From Agrobacterium cucumeris (GTDB lineage: Bacteria; Pseudomonadota; Alphaproteobacteria; Rhizobiales; Rhizobiaceae), in the NCBI RefSeq assembly GCF_030036535.1, contig NZ_CP080387.1, positions 1,116,001 to 1,180,000 of the forward strand: DNA of 64,000 nucleotides. The letters run 5' to 3'. This document shows positions 56,644 to 64,000 of this stretch, piece after piece; within the stretch, counting starts at the first letter, position 1, and each line of letters begins with the position of its first letter. The notes beneath the pieces are model-generated. The model had not been told where the DNA came from. It did no database searches and worked only from the letters and a program-made list of their open reading frames with translations. Made by a program: the position numbers and the translations under genes.

Positions 56644-56649
56644 TATAAT
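56644..56649 (+). promoter_or_regulatory. Candidate fpr promoter -10
   Basis: A consensus TATAAT at 56644-56649 with no good -35 (CTTCAA at 56622-56627, spacing 16), 50 bases before the fpr start. A strong -10 with weak -35 is common in activated promoters. Confidence 0.45.
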
Positions 56650-56699
56650 TGCCCGGTTGGAGAATGTCGCTTATCGAATAAGAATGGACGGAACCTGAA

Positions 56700-57512
56700 A
56701 TGAACGCGCCAGCCAAGACGGAAGATTTCGCGATCAAGATACCTGATGGTGTTTACGCCGAGACGGTTTTATCCGTGGAGCACTATACGGATCACCTGTT
56801 CCGTTTCCGCATGACACGTCCTGCCGGTTTCCGTTTCCGCTCCGGTGAGTTCGCCATGATCGGCCTGATGGTCGGAGAAAAGCCGATTTACCGCGCTTAT
56901 TCCATCGCCAGCCCCGCCTGGGATGAGGAACTGGAATTCTTCTCGATCAAGGTTCCAGACGGCCCACTGACTTCTCATCTTCAGGCGATCAAGCCCGGCG
57001 ATACGGTTCTGATGCGCAAGAAGCCGACAGGCACGCTGGTTCTTGATGCGCTGACACCCGGCAAACGGCTCTACATGTTCTCGACCGGCACCGGCATTGC
57101 GCCTTTTGCAAGCCTGATCCGTGACCCCGAGACCTATGAGAAGTTTGAAGAGGTCATCCTCACCCATACCTGCCGTGATGTTGCAGAGCTGAAATACGGC
57201 TTCGATCTGGTTGAGGAAATCCGCAACCACGAATTCCTGAACGAAATCGTCGGCGACAAGCTCAAGCATTATGCGACGGTGACCCGTGAGGATTACCCCT
57301 TCAAGGGCCGTATCACCACGCTGATCGAAAACGGCAAGCTGTTTGCCGATCTTGGCGTGCCGGCGCTTGATCCGGAAATTGATCGCGGCATGATCTGCGG
57401 TTCCTCGGCCATGCTGAAGGACACCAAGGAATTGCTTGAAAAGGCCGGCCTGAATGAAGGCGCCAACAACAAGCCCGCTGAATTTGTGATCGAGCGCGCT
57501 TTCGTCGGCTGA
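56700..57512 (+). CDS. fpr: Ferredoxin-NADP reductase
   Basis: A 270-residue FAD protein exchanging electrons between NADPH and ferredoxin or flavodoxin. FAD site RAYSIAS at residues 65-71, NADP site FSTGTGIAPFASLIRDPET, and a terminal VIERAFVG typical of the bacterial subclass II FNR. In Pseudomonas and Rhodobacter fpr is induced by oxidants; here a consensus -10 and inverted repeat upstream suggest regulation. It follows the sulfite reductase cluster by 148 bases and could feed that enzyme. Confidence 0.95.
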   Translation: MNAPAKTEDFAIKIPDGVYAETVLSVEHYTDHLFRFRMTRPAGFRFRSGEFAMIGLMVGEKPIYRAYSIASPAWDEELEFFSIKVPDGPLTSHLQAIKPGDTVLMRKKPTGTLVLDALTPGKRLYMFSTGTGIAPFASLIRDPETYEKFEEVILTHTCRDVAELKYGFDLVEEIRNHEFLNEIVGDKLKHYATVTREDYPFKGRITTLIENGKLFADLGVPALDPEIDRGMICGSSAMLKDTKELLEKAGLNEGANNKPAEFVIERAFVG

Positions 57513-57534
57513 ACGCATAAGACGACAAGATTTC

Positions 57535-57558
57535 AGGAGGCCGTCAGGCCTCCTTTTT
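57535..57558 (+). terminator. Terminator of fpr
   Basis: AGGAGGCC (57535-57542) pairs with GGCCTCCT (57547-57554) around GTCA, followed by a T-tract. A standard intrinsic terminator, lying between converging fpr and the MFS gene. Confidence 0.9.
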
Positions 57559-57577
57559 ATTTGCACCTTCAGTGTAG

Positions 57578-58855
57578 CTATCGAGAAACGCTGTCATCAT
57601 CCTGTTTCGGTGCGATTTCATTGCGATAGAGAACGAACAGTCCGATGGCAATCGCCGCGATGCCGCCGCCGACGAGATGCGATAGCGAATAACCACCCTT
57701 CGTCACCAGCCAGCCTGCCACGACATTGCTGAATGATGCGCCAATGCCCTGAACCATCATGACGCTGGCAAGGCCGACGTTAAAACGGCCGGTCCCCTTC
57801 AAGATTCTTTCCACCGCGACAGGTGTAACGATGCCGAGCAGACCGGCGCCAACGCCGTCAAGAAACTGCACCGGAAAAACGACCCAGAAATCCGTAAAGG
57901 CCGAAGCGAGAAGGCCGCGTATGGGCAGGGCGACGAGCGCGATGATAAACACCGTCGAAAGACCGAAACGGCGTATCAGCCACGGCGCCATTGCAGCGAC
58001 GAAAATCATCGCGAATTGCGCGACGCCGGTGATGATGGCTGTGGTGCGGAAGGGCGTTTGCAGTTCGATGGCGAAATCCTGTGCGATCAATCGACCCATG
58101 GGCGCGTTGCCAAAATGGAAGACGAGCAGAATGATGGCGAGAAAGATCAGCCCGCGTTCGTGCAGCAGAACCCTTATTCCGGATGGCCCGGGCTCTCCCT
58201 TGTCTTCGGCAAGACCACGCGCAGCCTTGTGATCTATCCTGTCAGGATCAATCGCCGCCGTCGCGACCAGAGCGCCTGCAGCGGTCAGCAGCATCAGGCC
58301 AATAATCCCATTCATGCCGAAGAACGTGACGACCACATAAGTCGCAAAAAGCGACGCGAAATTGCCGCCGTGGTTCCAGAATTCGTTGCGCGAGATCTGA
58401 TGGGAAAACAGGCGCTCGCCGACAAGACCCAGTGTGAGGCCGGCAAGTGCTGGACCGACCACGGCGCCGACGACCGCCGTCATGATCTGCCCGGTCCAGA
58501 CGATCCAGGCATCCGGAAAGATCAGCGTGATCAGCGCGCCGATGGTCACGAGAACGACAGGGATGGCAATCAGCATCCTCTTCCATGTTGTGCCATCAAC
58601 AAGGGCACCGCAGAGCGGTGTCGCAAGCAGACCGACAAGGCCACCCACCGTGGCGATCATGCCCAGCGAGAGCGAAGACCAGCCCTTTGTCGCCAGAAAT
58701 GCATCCAGAAACGGACCGAGACCGTCGCGGGCATCGGCGAGGAAAAAGTTCAATGCTGCAAGGGCAAAAAGCGTGCGGTCTGAGATGCCACCGCTGCGCG
58801 GCAGACCGCCCGAAGGAAGACCACCATGCGGAGTCGAAACGCCAATAGTCGTCAT
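57578..58855 (-). CDS. MFS transporter
   Basis: A 425-residue major facilitator with about 12 membrane helices: GGLVGLLATPLCGALVDGTTW contains the loop 2-3 signature region, and VFPVQFLDGVGAGLLGIVTPVA lies in the second half. Residues 1-30 are a cytoplasmic Gly/Pro-rich tail. The start at 58855 follows CGGAG; an ATG seven codons upstream has no site. Substrate not predictable; the sequence is most like drug/metabolite efflux-type members. Divergent from the exported protein at 59052. Confidence 0.88.
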   Translation of the reverse strand: MTTIGVSTPHGGLPSGGLPRSGGISDRTLFALAALNFFLADARDGLGPFLDAFLATKGWSSLSLGMIATVGGLVGLLATPLCGALVDGTTWKRMLIAIPVVLVTIGALITLIFPDAWIVWTGQIMTAVVGAVVGPALAGLTLGLVGERLFSHQISRNEFWNHGGNFASLFATYVVVTFFGMNGIIGLMLLTAAGALVATAAIDPDRIDHKAARGLAEDKGEPGPSGIRVLLHERGLIFLAIILLVFHFGNAPMGRLIAQDFAIELQTPFRTTAIITGVAQFAMIFVAAMAPWLIRRFGLSTVFIIALVALPIRGLLASAFTDFWVVFPVQFLDGVGAGLLGIVTPVAVERILKGTGRFNVGLASVMMVQGIGASFSNVVAGWLVTKGGYSLSHLVGGGIAAIAIGLFVLYRNEIAPKQDDDSVSR

Positions 58856-58996
58856 GAAATACGCTCCGAAAAACATGCGCGAGTAATGGGAAATTGATCA
58901 AGGCTGGCGAGAAACAGCTGTGTCTGCATTTGGTTGCATCAGTGAGAGATAAACATAAAACTCTCGACATTTTTGATCGCCGCAGAATAGGCTGAA

Positions 58997-59022
58997 GGAA
59001 CGTTTGACCGTATTGTCGAGTT
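58997..59022 (+). promoter_or_regulatory. Candidate general-stress (EcfG/RpoE2-type) promoter
   Basis: GGAAC (58997-59001), 19 bases, then TT (59021-59022) matches the GGAAC-N18/19-TT pattern described for Sinorhizobium RpoE2 and similar to other EcfG promoters. It is placed 30 bases before the start of the exported protein gene. Short motif, so chance occurrence is possible. Confidence 0.45.
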
Positions 59023-59051
59023 AGTCTCCGTGGAAAAACGGATTACTCGCC

Positions 59052-59555
59052 ATGAAAACCCATGCTTTAGCACTTCTATTTTCGGCTGTATTGCTCGGTG
59101 GCCAGCCCGCACATGCGGATGAACGCGCATTCCTCTCATCGCTGAAAGGCACATGGGCCGGCAAGGGGACCGTGATTACGCGGATCGGTACTCCGCCGAT
59201 CAATGTAAGTTGTACGCTGAATTCCAATGCCGGGGCATCATCGCTCAACATGTCCGGCACGTGCCGCGGCCTTCTTGTGGTAAGGCGCGCTATCGCGGCT
59301 GATCTTTCAGAAAAGGGCGGACGCTACAGCGGGGCTTATACTGGCCCGTCTGGCCGACCATCGGCCCTTTCCGGCACAAGGCGAGGAAACGCAATCAACC
59401 TGACGGTCCGCTGGAACCGCGACATAAACGGCGACCGGGTTGCCGCCATGACCATCGAAAAGATTGGAGCCAACGGACTGCGGCTGCGCACCACCGATAA
59501 GGACGGCAGAACCGGCAAGACGGTGGTGACGAGCGACATCCGGCTGGTGCGCTGA
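59052..59555 (+). CDS. Small exported protein of unknown function
   Basis: A 167-residue protein with a signal peptide (MKTHALALLFSAVLLGGQPA, cleavage after HA at about residue 22). The mature part is rich in Gly/Thr/Ser and alternating hydrophobics (LKGTWAGKGTVITRIG, GGRYSGAYTGPSGRPSAL, INLTVRWNRDINGD), suggesting a small beta-barrel of lipocalin-like type. Two cysteines, 54 and 71, could form a disulfide in the periplasm. No named family recognised. A GGAAC-N19-TT promoter suggests general-stress control. Confidence 0.8.
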   Translation: MKTHALALLFSAVLLGGQPAHADERAFLSSLKGTWAGKGTVITRIGTPPINVSCTLNSNAGASSLNMSGTCRGLLVVRRAIAADLSEKGGRYSGAYTGPSGRPSALSGTRRGNAINLTVRWNRDINGDRVAAMTIEKIGANGLRLRTTDKDGRTGKTVVTSDIRLVR

Positions 59556-59584
59556 CGAGCGGCGATAATGTAGCGCCAGCTTGT

Positions 59585-60388
59585 CTATCTGAATTCAAGC
59601 AGCAGCGGGCAATGATCCGAAACCTCCGGCTGCGTCACAACGTCGAAACGGTCGATCTTCACAGCCGGATTGACCAGCATGTAATCCGCATAACGGTTCT
59701 GCTTGGTGTAATGCGAAGTCCGCGTGTCGTTAAAGCCGCGCGTCGTGACCAACTCCGTGAGATCGAGTTCTCTCAGAACGGCAAAAGTCTCGCTGTCGGG
59801 CAAAACACTGAAGTCGCCGCAGACGATAATCCGGTCACCCGCCTCGGCGATATTTCTGACCAGCTGGACGAGGCGCTTCGCCTGGGCCAGACGCGCGGGG
59901 CTGTCGTGTTTGCCTTCGGGGTCTCGCAGGCCGTGCATGTGGGCGATGACGGCGGGCTGGCCGGTTGTGAAATCGAAAATACGAATGGCATGGGCGGTCC
60001 GCGATCTCGGGTGGTCGCCATATCCATCGGCTGAAAAGGTGCCGTGAACGAAACCCTGCGCCTGCGCGACAATGGCAATGGATCTACGCACGAAGGTCGC
60101 CAGCCCCCATTGCGACGGGTATCGTATGTCACCGTCCCAGAGATCACCCTGCGCTGCCGGGCAGAAAACCGCCAAGTGATCGGGCAGGGCGTCTGCGATA
60201 TCCCGCAGGAAATTCGCCCTCTGCGGCAGGTCTATGCCGTGATCGCGATAGGACAGCCAGTCCTGCGTGGCATCAGGCTTATGCACCACTTCCTGCAGAC
60301 ACAGGATATCGGGATCGGAAGAGGAGAGATAGGGAACAAGCTCGTCATGGAGCTTCCCGCCCCAGCCGTTCAGGCAGATCAGACGCAT
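59585..60388 (-). CDS. Endonuclease/exonuclease/phosphatase (EEP) family protein
   Basis: A 267-residue metal-dependent hydrolase of the DNase I-like fold. Family residues: LICLNGWGG with Asn7, ILCLQEV with metal Glu33, IIVCGDFSVLPDSETF, and SDHCPLLLEF with Asp258 and His259 at the end. No signal peptide. The fold covers DNA nucleases, sphingomyelinases and inositol phosphatases, and the substrate cannot be decided from sequence. Converges with the exported protein gene with 29 bases between stops. Confidence 0.88.
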   Translation of the reverse strand: MRLICLNGWGGKLHDELVPYLSSSDPDILCLQEVVHKPDATQDWLSYRDHGIDLPQRANFLRDIADALPDHLAVFCPAAQGDLWDGDIRYPSQWGLATFVRRSIAIVAQAQGFVHGTFSADGYGDHPRSRTAHAIRIFDFTTGQPAVIAHMHGLRDPEGKHDSPARLAQAKRLVQLVRNIAEAGDRIIVCGDFSVLPDSETFAVLRELDLTELVTTRGFNDTRTSHYTKQNRYADYMLVNPAVKIDRFDVVTQPEVSDHCPLLLEFR

Positions 60389-60494
60389 TTACACTCCATC
60401 GCCGCGGAATTGCATGATCCCGTTTAGCATGGAACCGCTGGCGATCAATCCGTCCCGCGATTTCGGGGTGTGGGGATGTCGTCGCCCTGATGAC

Positions 60495-60520
60495 AAAGGC
60501 CCGGATGTTTCCGGGCCTTT
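60495..60520 (-). terminator. Terminator after the fasciclin gene
   Basis: AAAGGCCCGG (60495-60504) and CCGGGCCTTT (60511-60520) form a perfect 10-bp stem with a six-base loop in the gap between the EEP and fasciclin genes. Both genes are on the minus strand, so it most likely ends the fasciclin transcript. Confidence 0.7.
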
Positions 60521-60575
60521 GATGCAGGTTCAAGCCAAATGCTTTATTCGGAGATTTTGTGTCAGGCAGCGCTGA

Positions 60576-61133
60576 CTACATCTTCGGCAGCAACACCTTG
60601 TCGATGACATGAATGACGCCATTGGATTGCTTGACGTCGGCGATGGTTACATGGGCAACCGTACCATTCTCGTCTGTCAATGTGATTTTGCCCATGCTTT
60701 CCTTGGCCTTGAGCACACAGCCGCCGACGGTCTTCACGTCATGTTCACCCTTGTCGTCCTTGATCATCTTTTCGATGGCCGGTGACAGTGCATTGGCGGC
60801 AACGACGTGGCAGGTCAGTACTTTGACCAGCTTCTCCTTGTTCTCGGGCTTCAGAAGATCGTCGACCGCACCCTTCGGGAGGGCAGCGAAAGCTTCGTTG
60901 GTCGGCGCAAACACCGTGAACGGACCTTTTCCTTGCAGTGTTTCGACAAGCCCGGCTGCCTTCACCGCTGCGACAAGCGTTGTGTGGTCTTTCGAGTTCA
61001 TCGCATTTTCAACGATATTCTTGTCCTCGAACATTGCGGCGCCGCCAACTTTGGGGTTCGCCGCGTAAGCGGAAACCATGCCGATGGAAAGAGCTGCGGC
61101 CAGCGTCAGGGCACGAACAGAAACGTTGTACAT
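60576..61133 (-). CDS. Secreted fasciclin (FAS1) domain protein
   Basis: A 185-residue exported protein. Signal peptide residues 1-24 (ends MVSAYA), then one FAS1 domain: NIVENAMNSKDHTTLVAAVK, the H1-like GPFTVFAPTNEAFAALP, LTCHVVAANALSP and the H2-like GVIHVIDKVLLP at the C-terminus. FAS1 proteins mediate adhesion or surface interactions; Nex18 of Sinorhizobium is a similar single-domain example. The start at 61133 follows AGGAGG; an upstream ATG at 61199 lacks a site. Confidence 0.92.
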   Translation of the reverse strand: MYNVSVRALTLAAALSIGMVSAYAANPKVGGAAMFEDKNIVENAMNSKDHTTLVAAVKAAGLVETLQGKGPFTVFAPTNEAFAALPKGAVDDLLKPENKEKLVKVLTCHVVAANALSPAIEKMIKDDKGEHDVKTVGGCVLKAKESMGKITLTDENGTVAHVTIADVKQSNGVIHVIDKVLLPKM

Positions 61134-61305
61134 CGTTATTCCTCCTTGGTGACTTCCAAACCCCGAAAGGCAGTTCTTCCGGTGGCCGCTATCGGTCATC
61201 CGTAGCGATAAAAGAGACGAAAGCCGTTTCCCCGAAGTTTCGAGGCGAGCCAGGAAAAATGATAAATAATTGATTTCAAGAATGATTATTTATGCGCCGA
61301 CATAA

Positions 61306-61331
61306 AAAAGCCCGGAGCGATCCGGGCTTTT
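61306..61331 (-). terminator. Terminator of gcvP
   Basis: AAAAGCCCGG (61306-61315) pairs with CCGGGCTTTT (61322-61331) with a six-base loop; on the minus strand the stem is followed by a T-run (plus A-run at 61304-61309). It is 20 bases after the gcvP stop. Confidence 0.85.
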
Positions 61332-61350
61332 GTCTTGAGCGAAACGAAGT

Positions 61351-64000
61351 TTACTCAGCCGCTTCGGCATAATCCTCCATCGGCGGGCAGGTGCAGATGA
61401 GGTTGCGGTCACCATAGACATTGTCGATGCGGTTGACCGGCGACCAGTATTTGTCGATGCGGAAGGCGCCGGGCGGGAAGCAACCCTTTTCGCGGCTATA
61501 GGGACGGTCCCATTCGCCGACGAGGTCTTCCACCGTGTGCGGCGCGTTCTTCAGCGGATTGTTGAGCTTGTCCGCACGGCCTTCCTCGATATCGCGGGCT
61601 TCCTCGCGGATCGCCAGCATGGCATCGCAGAAACGGTCGATTTCCGCCTTGGTCTCGGATTCCGTCGGCTCGATCATCAGCGTGCCGGCAACCGGCCAGC
61701 TCATGGTCGGAGCGTGGAAACCGCAATCGACGAGGCGCTTCGCCACATCGTCTACCGTCACACCGCAGCTGTCTGCAAGCGGGCGGGTGTCGATGATGCA
61801 TTCATGCGCCACGCGACCGGTCTCGGACTTGTAGAGCACGTCGTAAGCGCCCTTCAGCCGTTCGGCGATATAGTTGGCGTTGAGGATCGCCACCTTGGTC
61901 GCCTGCGTCAGCCCTTCGCCGCCCATCATCAGGCAATAGCTCCAGGAAATCGGCAGGATCGACGGCGAACCGAAAGGAGCTGCAGACACCGCACCCTCAC
62001 GACCGTCCGTCGCCGGATGGCCGGGCAGGTGAGGCGCCAGGTGCGCCTTGACGCCGATCGGGCCCATGCCTGGACCGCCGCCGCCATGCGGAATGCAGAA
62101 GGTCTTGTGCAGGTTGAGATGCGAAACATCAGAACCGATATCGCCGGGACGGGCAAGGCCAACCATGGCGTTCATGTTGGCACCGTCGAGATAGACCTGA
62201 CCGCCTTGGCTGTGGGTGATCTCGCAAATCTCGCGAACCGTCTCCTCGAATACGCCGTGAGTGGACGGATAGGTGATCATGCAGCACGAGAGGTTTTCCG
62301 CATACTGCTCTGCTTTTGCACGGAAATCATCGACATCGATGTCACCGTTATCCCGCACCTTCACCGGCACTACCTTCATGCCGACCATCTGCGCCGAGGC
62401 AGGGTTTGTGCCATGCGCCGAGGTTGGAATGAGGCAGACATCGCGATGTGTGTCGCCATTGGCAAGGTGGTAGTTGCGGATGGTCAAAAGCCCGGCATAC
62501 TCGCCTTGCGCACCGGAATTCGGCTGCATGGAGAAGGCATCGTAACCGGTGACCGAGCACAGTTTTTCGGAGAGATCGTCGATCATCTCCTTGTAACCCA
62601 ACGCCTGATTGGCCGGTACGAAGGGGTGGATGTCGGAAAATTCCGGCCAGGTGATCGGTAGCATTTCCGCCGTAGCGTTCAGTTTCATGGTGCAGGAACC
62701 GAGCGGGATCATCGAACGGTCGAGCGCCAGATCGCGGTCCGAAAGACGGCGGATGTAACGGGTCATCTCGCTTTCAGCGCGGTTCATGTGGAAGATCGGA
62801 TGCGTCATGTACTGGCTGGTGCGCAGCAGTTCCTTCGGCAGACGATAGTCCGGCTCGAAATCCGAGATCGAGAAATTGCCGCCAAAAGCACGCCAGACGG
62901 CCTCAAGCGTTGCCGGGCGGGTACGCTCGTCAAGGCTCATGCCGATCTTGGTCGCGCCGACCTTGCGCAGGTTCACACCTTCCGCCACGGCCGAGCGCAG
63001 GATAACGCCCTGCATGTGGCCGACTTCGACGGTGATCGTGTCGAAGAAGGTTTCCGGCTCGATGGTGTAGCCAAGCTTTTCCAGTCCCTTGGCCATCAGC
63101 ACGGCCTTCTGGTGGGTCTGCTGGGCAATCGCCTTGATGCCTTGCGGGCCATGGAAGACGCCATACATCGAAGCCATGACGGCAAGCAGCACCTGCGCGG
63201 TGCAAATGTTCGACGTCGCCTTTTCGCGGCGGATGTGCTGTTCGCGGGTCTGTAGCGACAGGCGGTAGGCGCGGTTGCCGCGCGCATCGACGGAAACGCC
63301 GACCAGACGGCCGGGCATGGAGCGCTTATGCGCGTCCTTGACGGCCATGTAAGCCGCATGCGGACCACCATAACCGACCGGAACGCCGAAACGCTGCGAG
63401 GTGCCGATGGCGATGTCTGCGCCCATTTCGCCGGGAGATTTCAGAAGCGTCAGCGCCAGAAGATCGGCGGCGACGGCGGCAATCGCGCCTGTCTGGTGCA
63501 GACGGGAAATCAGGCCGGAGAAATCGCTGACATGACCGTGGGTGCCGGGATACTGGAAGATCGCGCCGAACACGTCGACCGGATCGAGATCGGTGAAGGG
63601 ATTGCCGATAATCACCTTCCAGCCGAGCGGGGCCGCGCGGGTCTCGATCAGCGCGATGGTCTGCGGATGGCAATTGGCGTCCACGAAGAAAGCGGTCGCC
63701 TTGGACTTGGCGACGCGCTGGCACATGGCCATGGCTTCGGCAGCGGCAGTCGCTTCATCGAGCAGTGATGCATTGGCGACATCAAGGCCGGTGAGATCGC
63801 AGACCATGGTCTGGTAGTTCAGCAGCGCCTCAAGGCGGCCTTGGCTGATTTCCGGCTGGTAGGGCGTATAGGCCGTGTACCAGGCCGGGTTTTCCAGAAT
63901 GTTGCGCTGGATGACCGGCGGCGTGATGGTGCCATAATAGCCCTGGCCGATCAGCGAGGTCAGGACCTGGTTCTTGTTGGCCGTCTCGCGAAGACGATCC
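61351..64000 (-). CDS. gcvP: Glycine dehydrogenase (decarboxylating), P-protein, 5' end missing
   Basis: The minus-strand frame is open from the stop at 61351 to the window edge (about 883 codons visible), and the part beyond the first internal ATG (63807) is clearly P-protein: [20 protein letters not shown] and [20 protein letters not shown]. It decarboxylates glycine and passes the aminomethyl group to the H-protein lipoyl arm. The PLP lysine is in [20 protein letters not shown]. Single-chain form with fused N- and C-terminal halves, as in E. coli. Likely preceded by gcvT and gcvH outside the window. Confidence 0.96.
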   Translation of the reverse strand, partial: DRLRETANKNQVLTSLIGQGYYGTITPPVIQRNILENPAWYTAYTPYQPEISQGRLEALLNYQTMVCDLTGLDVANASLLDEATAAAEAMAMCQRVAKSKATAFFVDANCHPQTIALIETRAAPLGWKVIIGNPFTDLDPVDVFGAIFQYPGTHGHVSDFSGLISRLHQTGAIAAVAADLLALTLLKSPGEMGADIAIGTSQRFGVPVGYGGPHAAYMAVKDAHKRSMPGRLVGVSVDARGNRAYRLSLQTREQHIRREKATSNICTAQVLLAVMASMYGVFHGPQGIKAIAQQTHQKAVLMAKGLEKLGYTIEPETFFDTITVEVGHMQGVILRSAVAEGVNLRKVGATKIGMSLDERTRPATLEAVWRAFGGNFSISDFEPDYRLPKELLRTSQYMTHPIFHMNRAESEMTRYIRRLSDRDLALDRSMIPLGSCTMKLNATAEMLPITWPEFSDIHPFVPANQALGYKEMIDDLSEKLCSVTGYDAFSMQPNSGAQGEYAGLLTIRNYHLANGDTHRDVCLIPTSAHGTNPASAQMVGMKVVPVKVRDNGDIDVDDFRAKAEQYAENLSCCMITYPSTHGVFEETVREICEITHSQGGQVYLDGANMNAMVGLARPGDIGSDVSHLNLHKTFCIPHGGGGPGMGPIGVKAHLAPHLPGHPATDGREGAVSAAPFGSPSILPISWSYCLMMGGEGLTQATKVAILNANYIAERLKGAYDVLYKSETGRVAHECIIDTRPLADSCGVTVDDVAKRLVDCGFHAPTMSWPVAGTLMIEPTESETKAEIDRFCDAMLAIREEARDIEEGRADKLNNPLKNAPHTVEDLVGEWDRPYSREKGCFPPGAFRIDKYWSPVNRIDNVYGDRNLICTCPPMEDYAEAAE

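Overview
The window is a gene-dense, GC-rich stretch of core chromosome from an alphaproteobacterium of the Rhizobiaceae, most likely Agrobacterium (A. tumefaciens/fabrum complex) or a close relative. The evidence is the gene order (rpsB-tsf-pyrH-frr-uppS-cdsA-rseP-bamA-lpxD-fabZ-lpxA-lpxI-lpxB; pdhA-pdhB-x-pdhC-lpdA-lipA; cinA-ispDF-dusB-ntrBC-ntrYX-trkA-hfq-hflX-mazG), a fused IspDF, LpxI in place of LpxH, a GTTC-N7-GTTC SOS box at lexA, and lipoyl-bearing E1-beta. No rRNA, tRNA, CRISPR array, prophage or insertion sequence is visible. The species assignment is inference from family knowledge; no search was run.

Layout. 1-1855 (minus): a translationally coupled trio, a DUF482/GNAT-type protein (cut by the window edge), a glycerophosphodiesterase and a RidA protein; then an EipB-type periplasmic protein (plus). 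3007-16294 (plus): translation factors (S2, EF-Ts, RRF), UMP kinase, undecaprenyl-PP and CDP-diacylglycerol synthesis, the site-2 protease RseP, the outer-membrane assembly protein BamA and a complete run of lipid A genes lpxD-fabZ-lpxA-lpxI-lpxB, i.e. an envelope-building block. 16407-21136: citrate synthase (minus), a ComEC-like membrane protein (plus) and a GST (minus). 21550-25623: lexA with its SOS box, divergent from a VOC protein, then kdsA and enolase. 25968-34178: an FtsB-like septum protein, then the pyruvate dehydrogenase block (E1-alpha, lipoylated E1-beta, a 97-aa protein of unknown function, E2, an SGNH hydrolase, E3), a small membrane protein and lipoyl synthase. 34347-37494: an accessory patch (EamA transporter, AraC regulator, 58-aa protein, P-loop protein) associated with palindromic elements, lying between lipA and ratA. 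37504-51665: ratA, cinA, ispDF, dusB-ntrBC, ntrYX, trkA, hfq, hflX, mazG. 51735-57512: a deaminase, then siroheme and sulfite reduction genes (cysG, DUF2849, sulfite reductase, DUF934) and ferredoxin-NADP reductase. 57578-64000: MFS transporter, small exported protein with a candidate general-stress promoter, EEP-family hydrolase, fasciclin protein and the 3' part of gcvP.

The genes are mostly housekeeping and tightly packed, often with 1-8 bp start/stop overlaps. I see no obvious defence or mobile system. The most interesting unexplained items are the 97-aa protein inside the pyruvate dehydrogenase operon, the sulfite reductase cluster with two unassigned partners and no flavoprotein subunit, a 169-bp hairpin (MITE-like) element, a family of paired-palindrome repeats whose arm differences preserve pairing, an NtrX lacking the GAFTGA loop, and a GGAAC-N19-TT promoter in front of an unknown exported protein.
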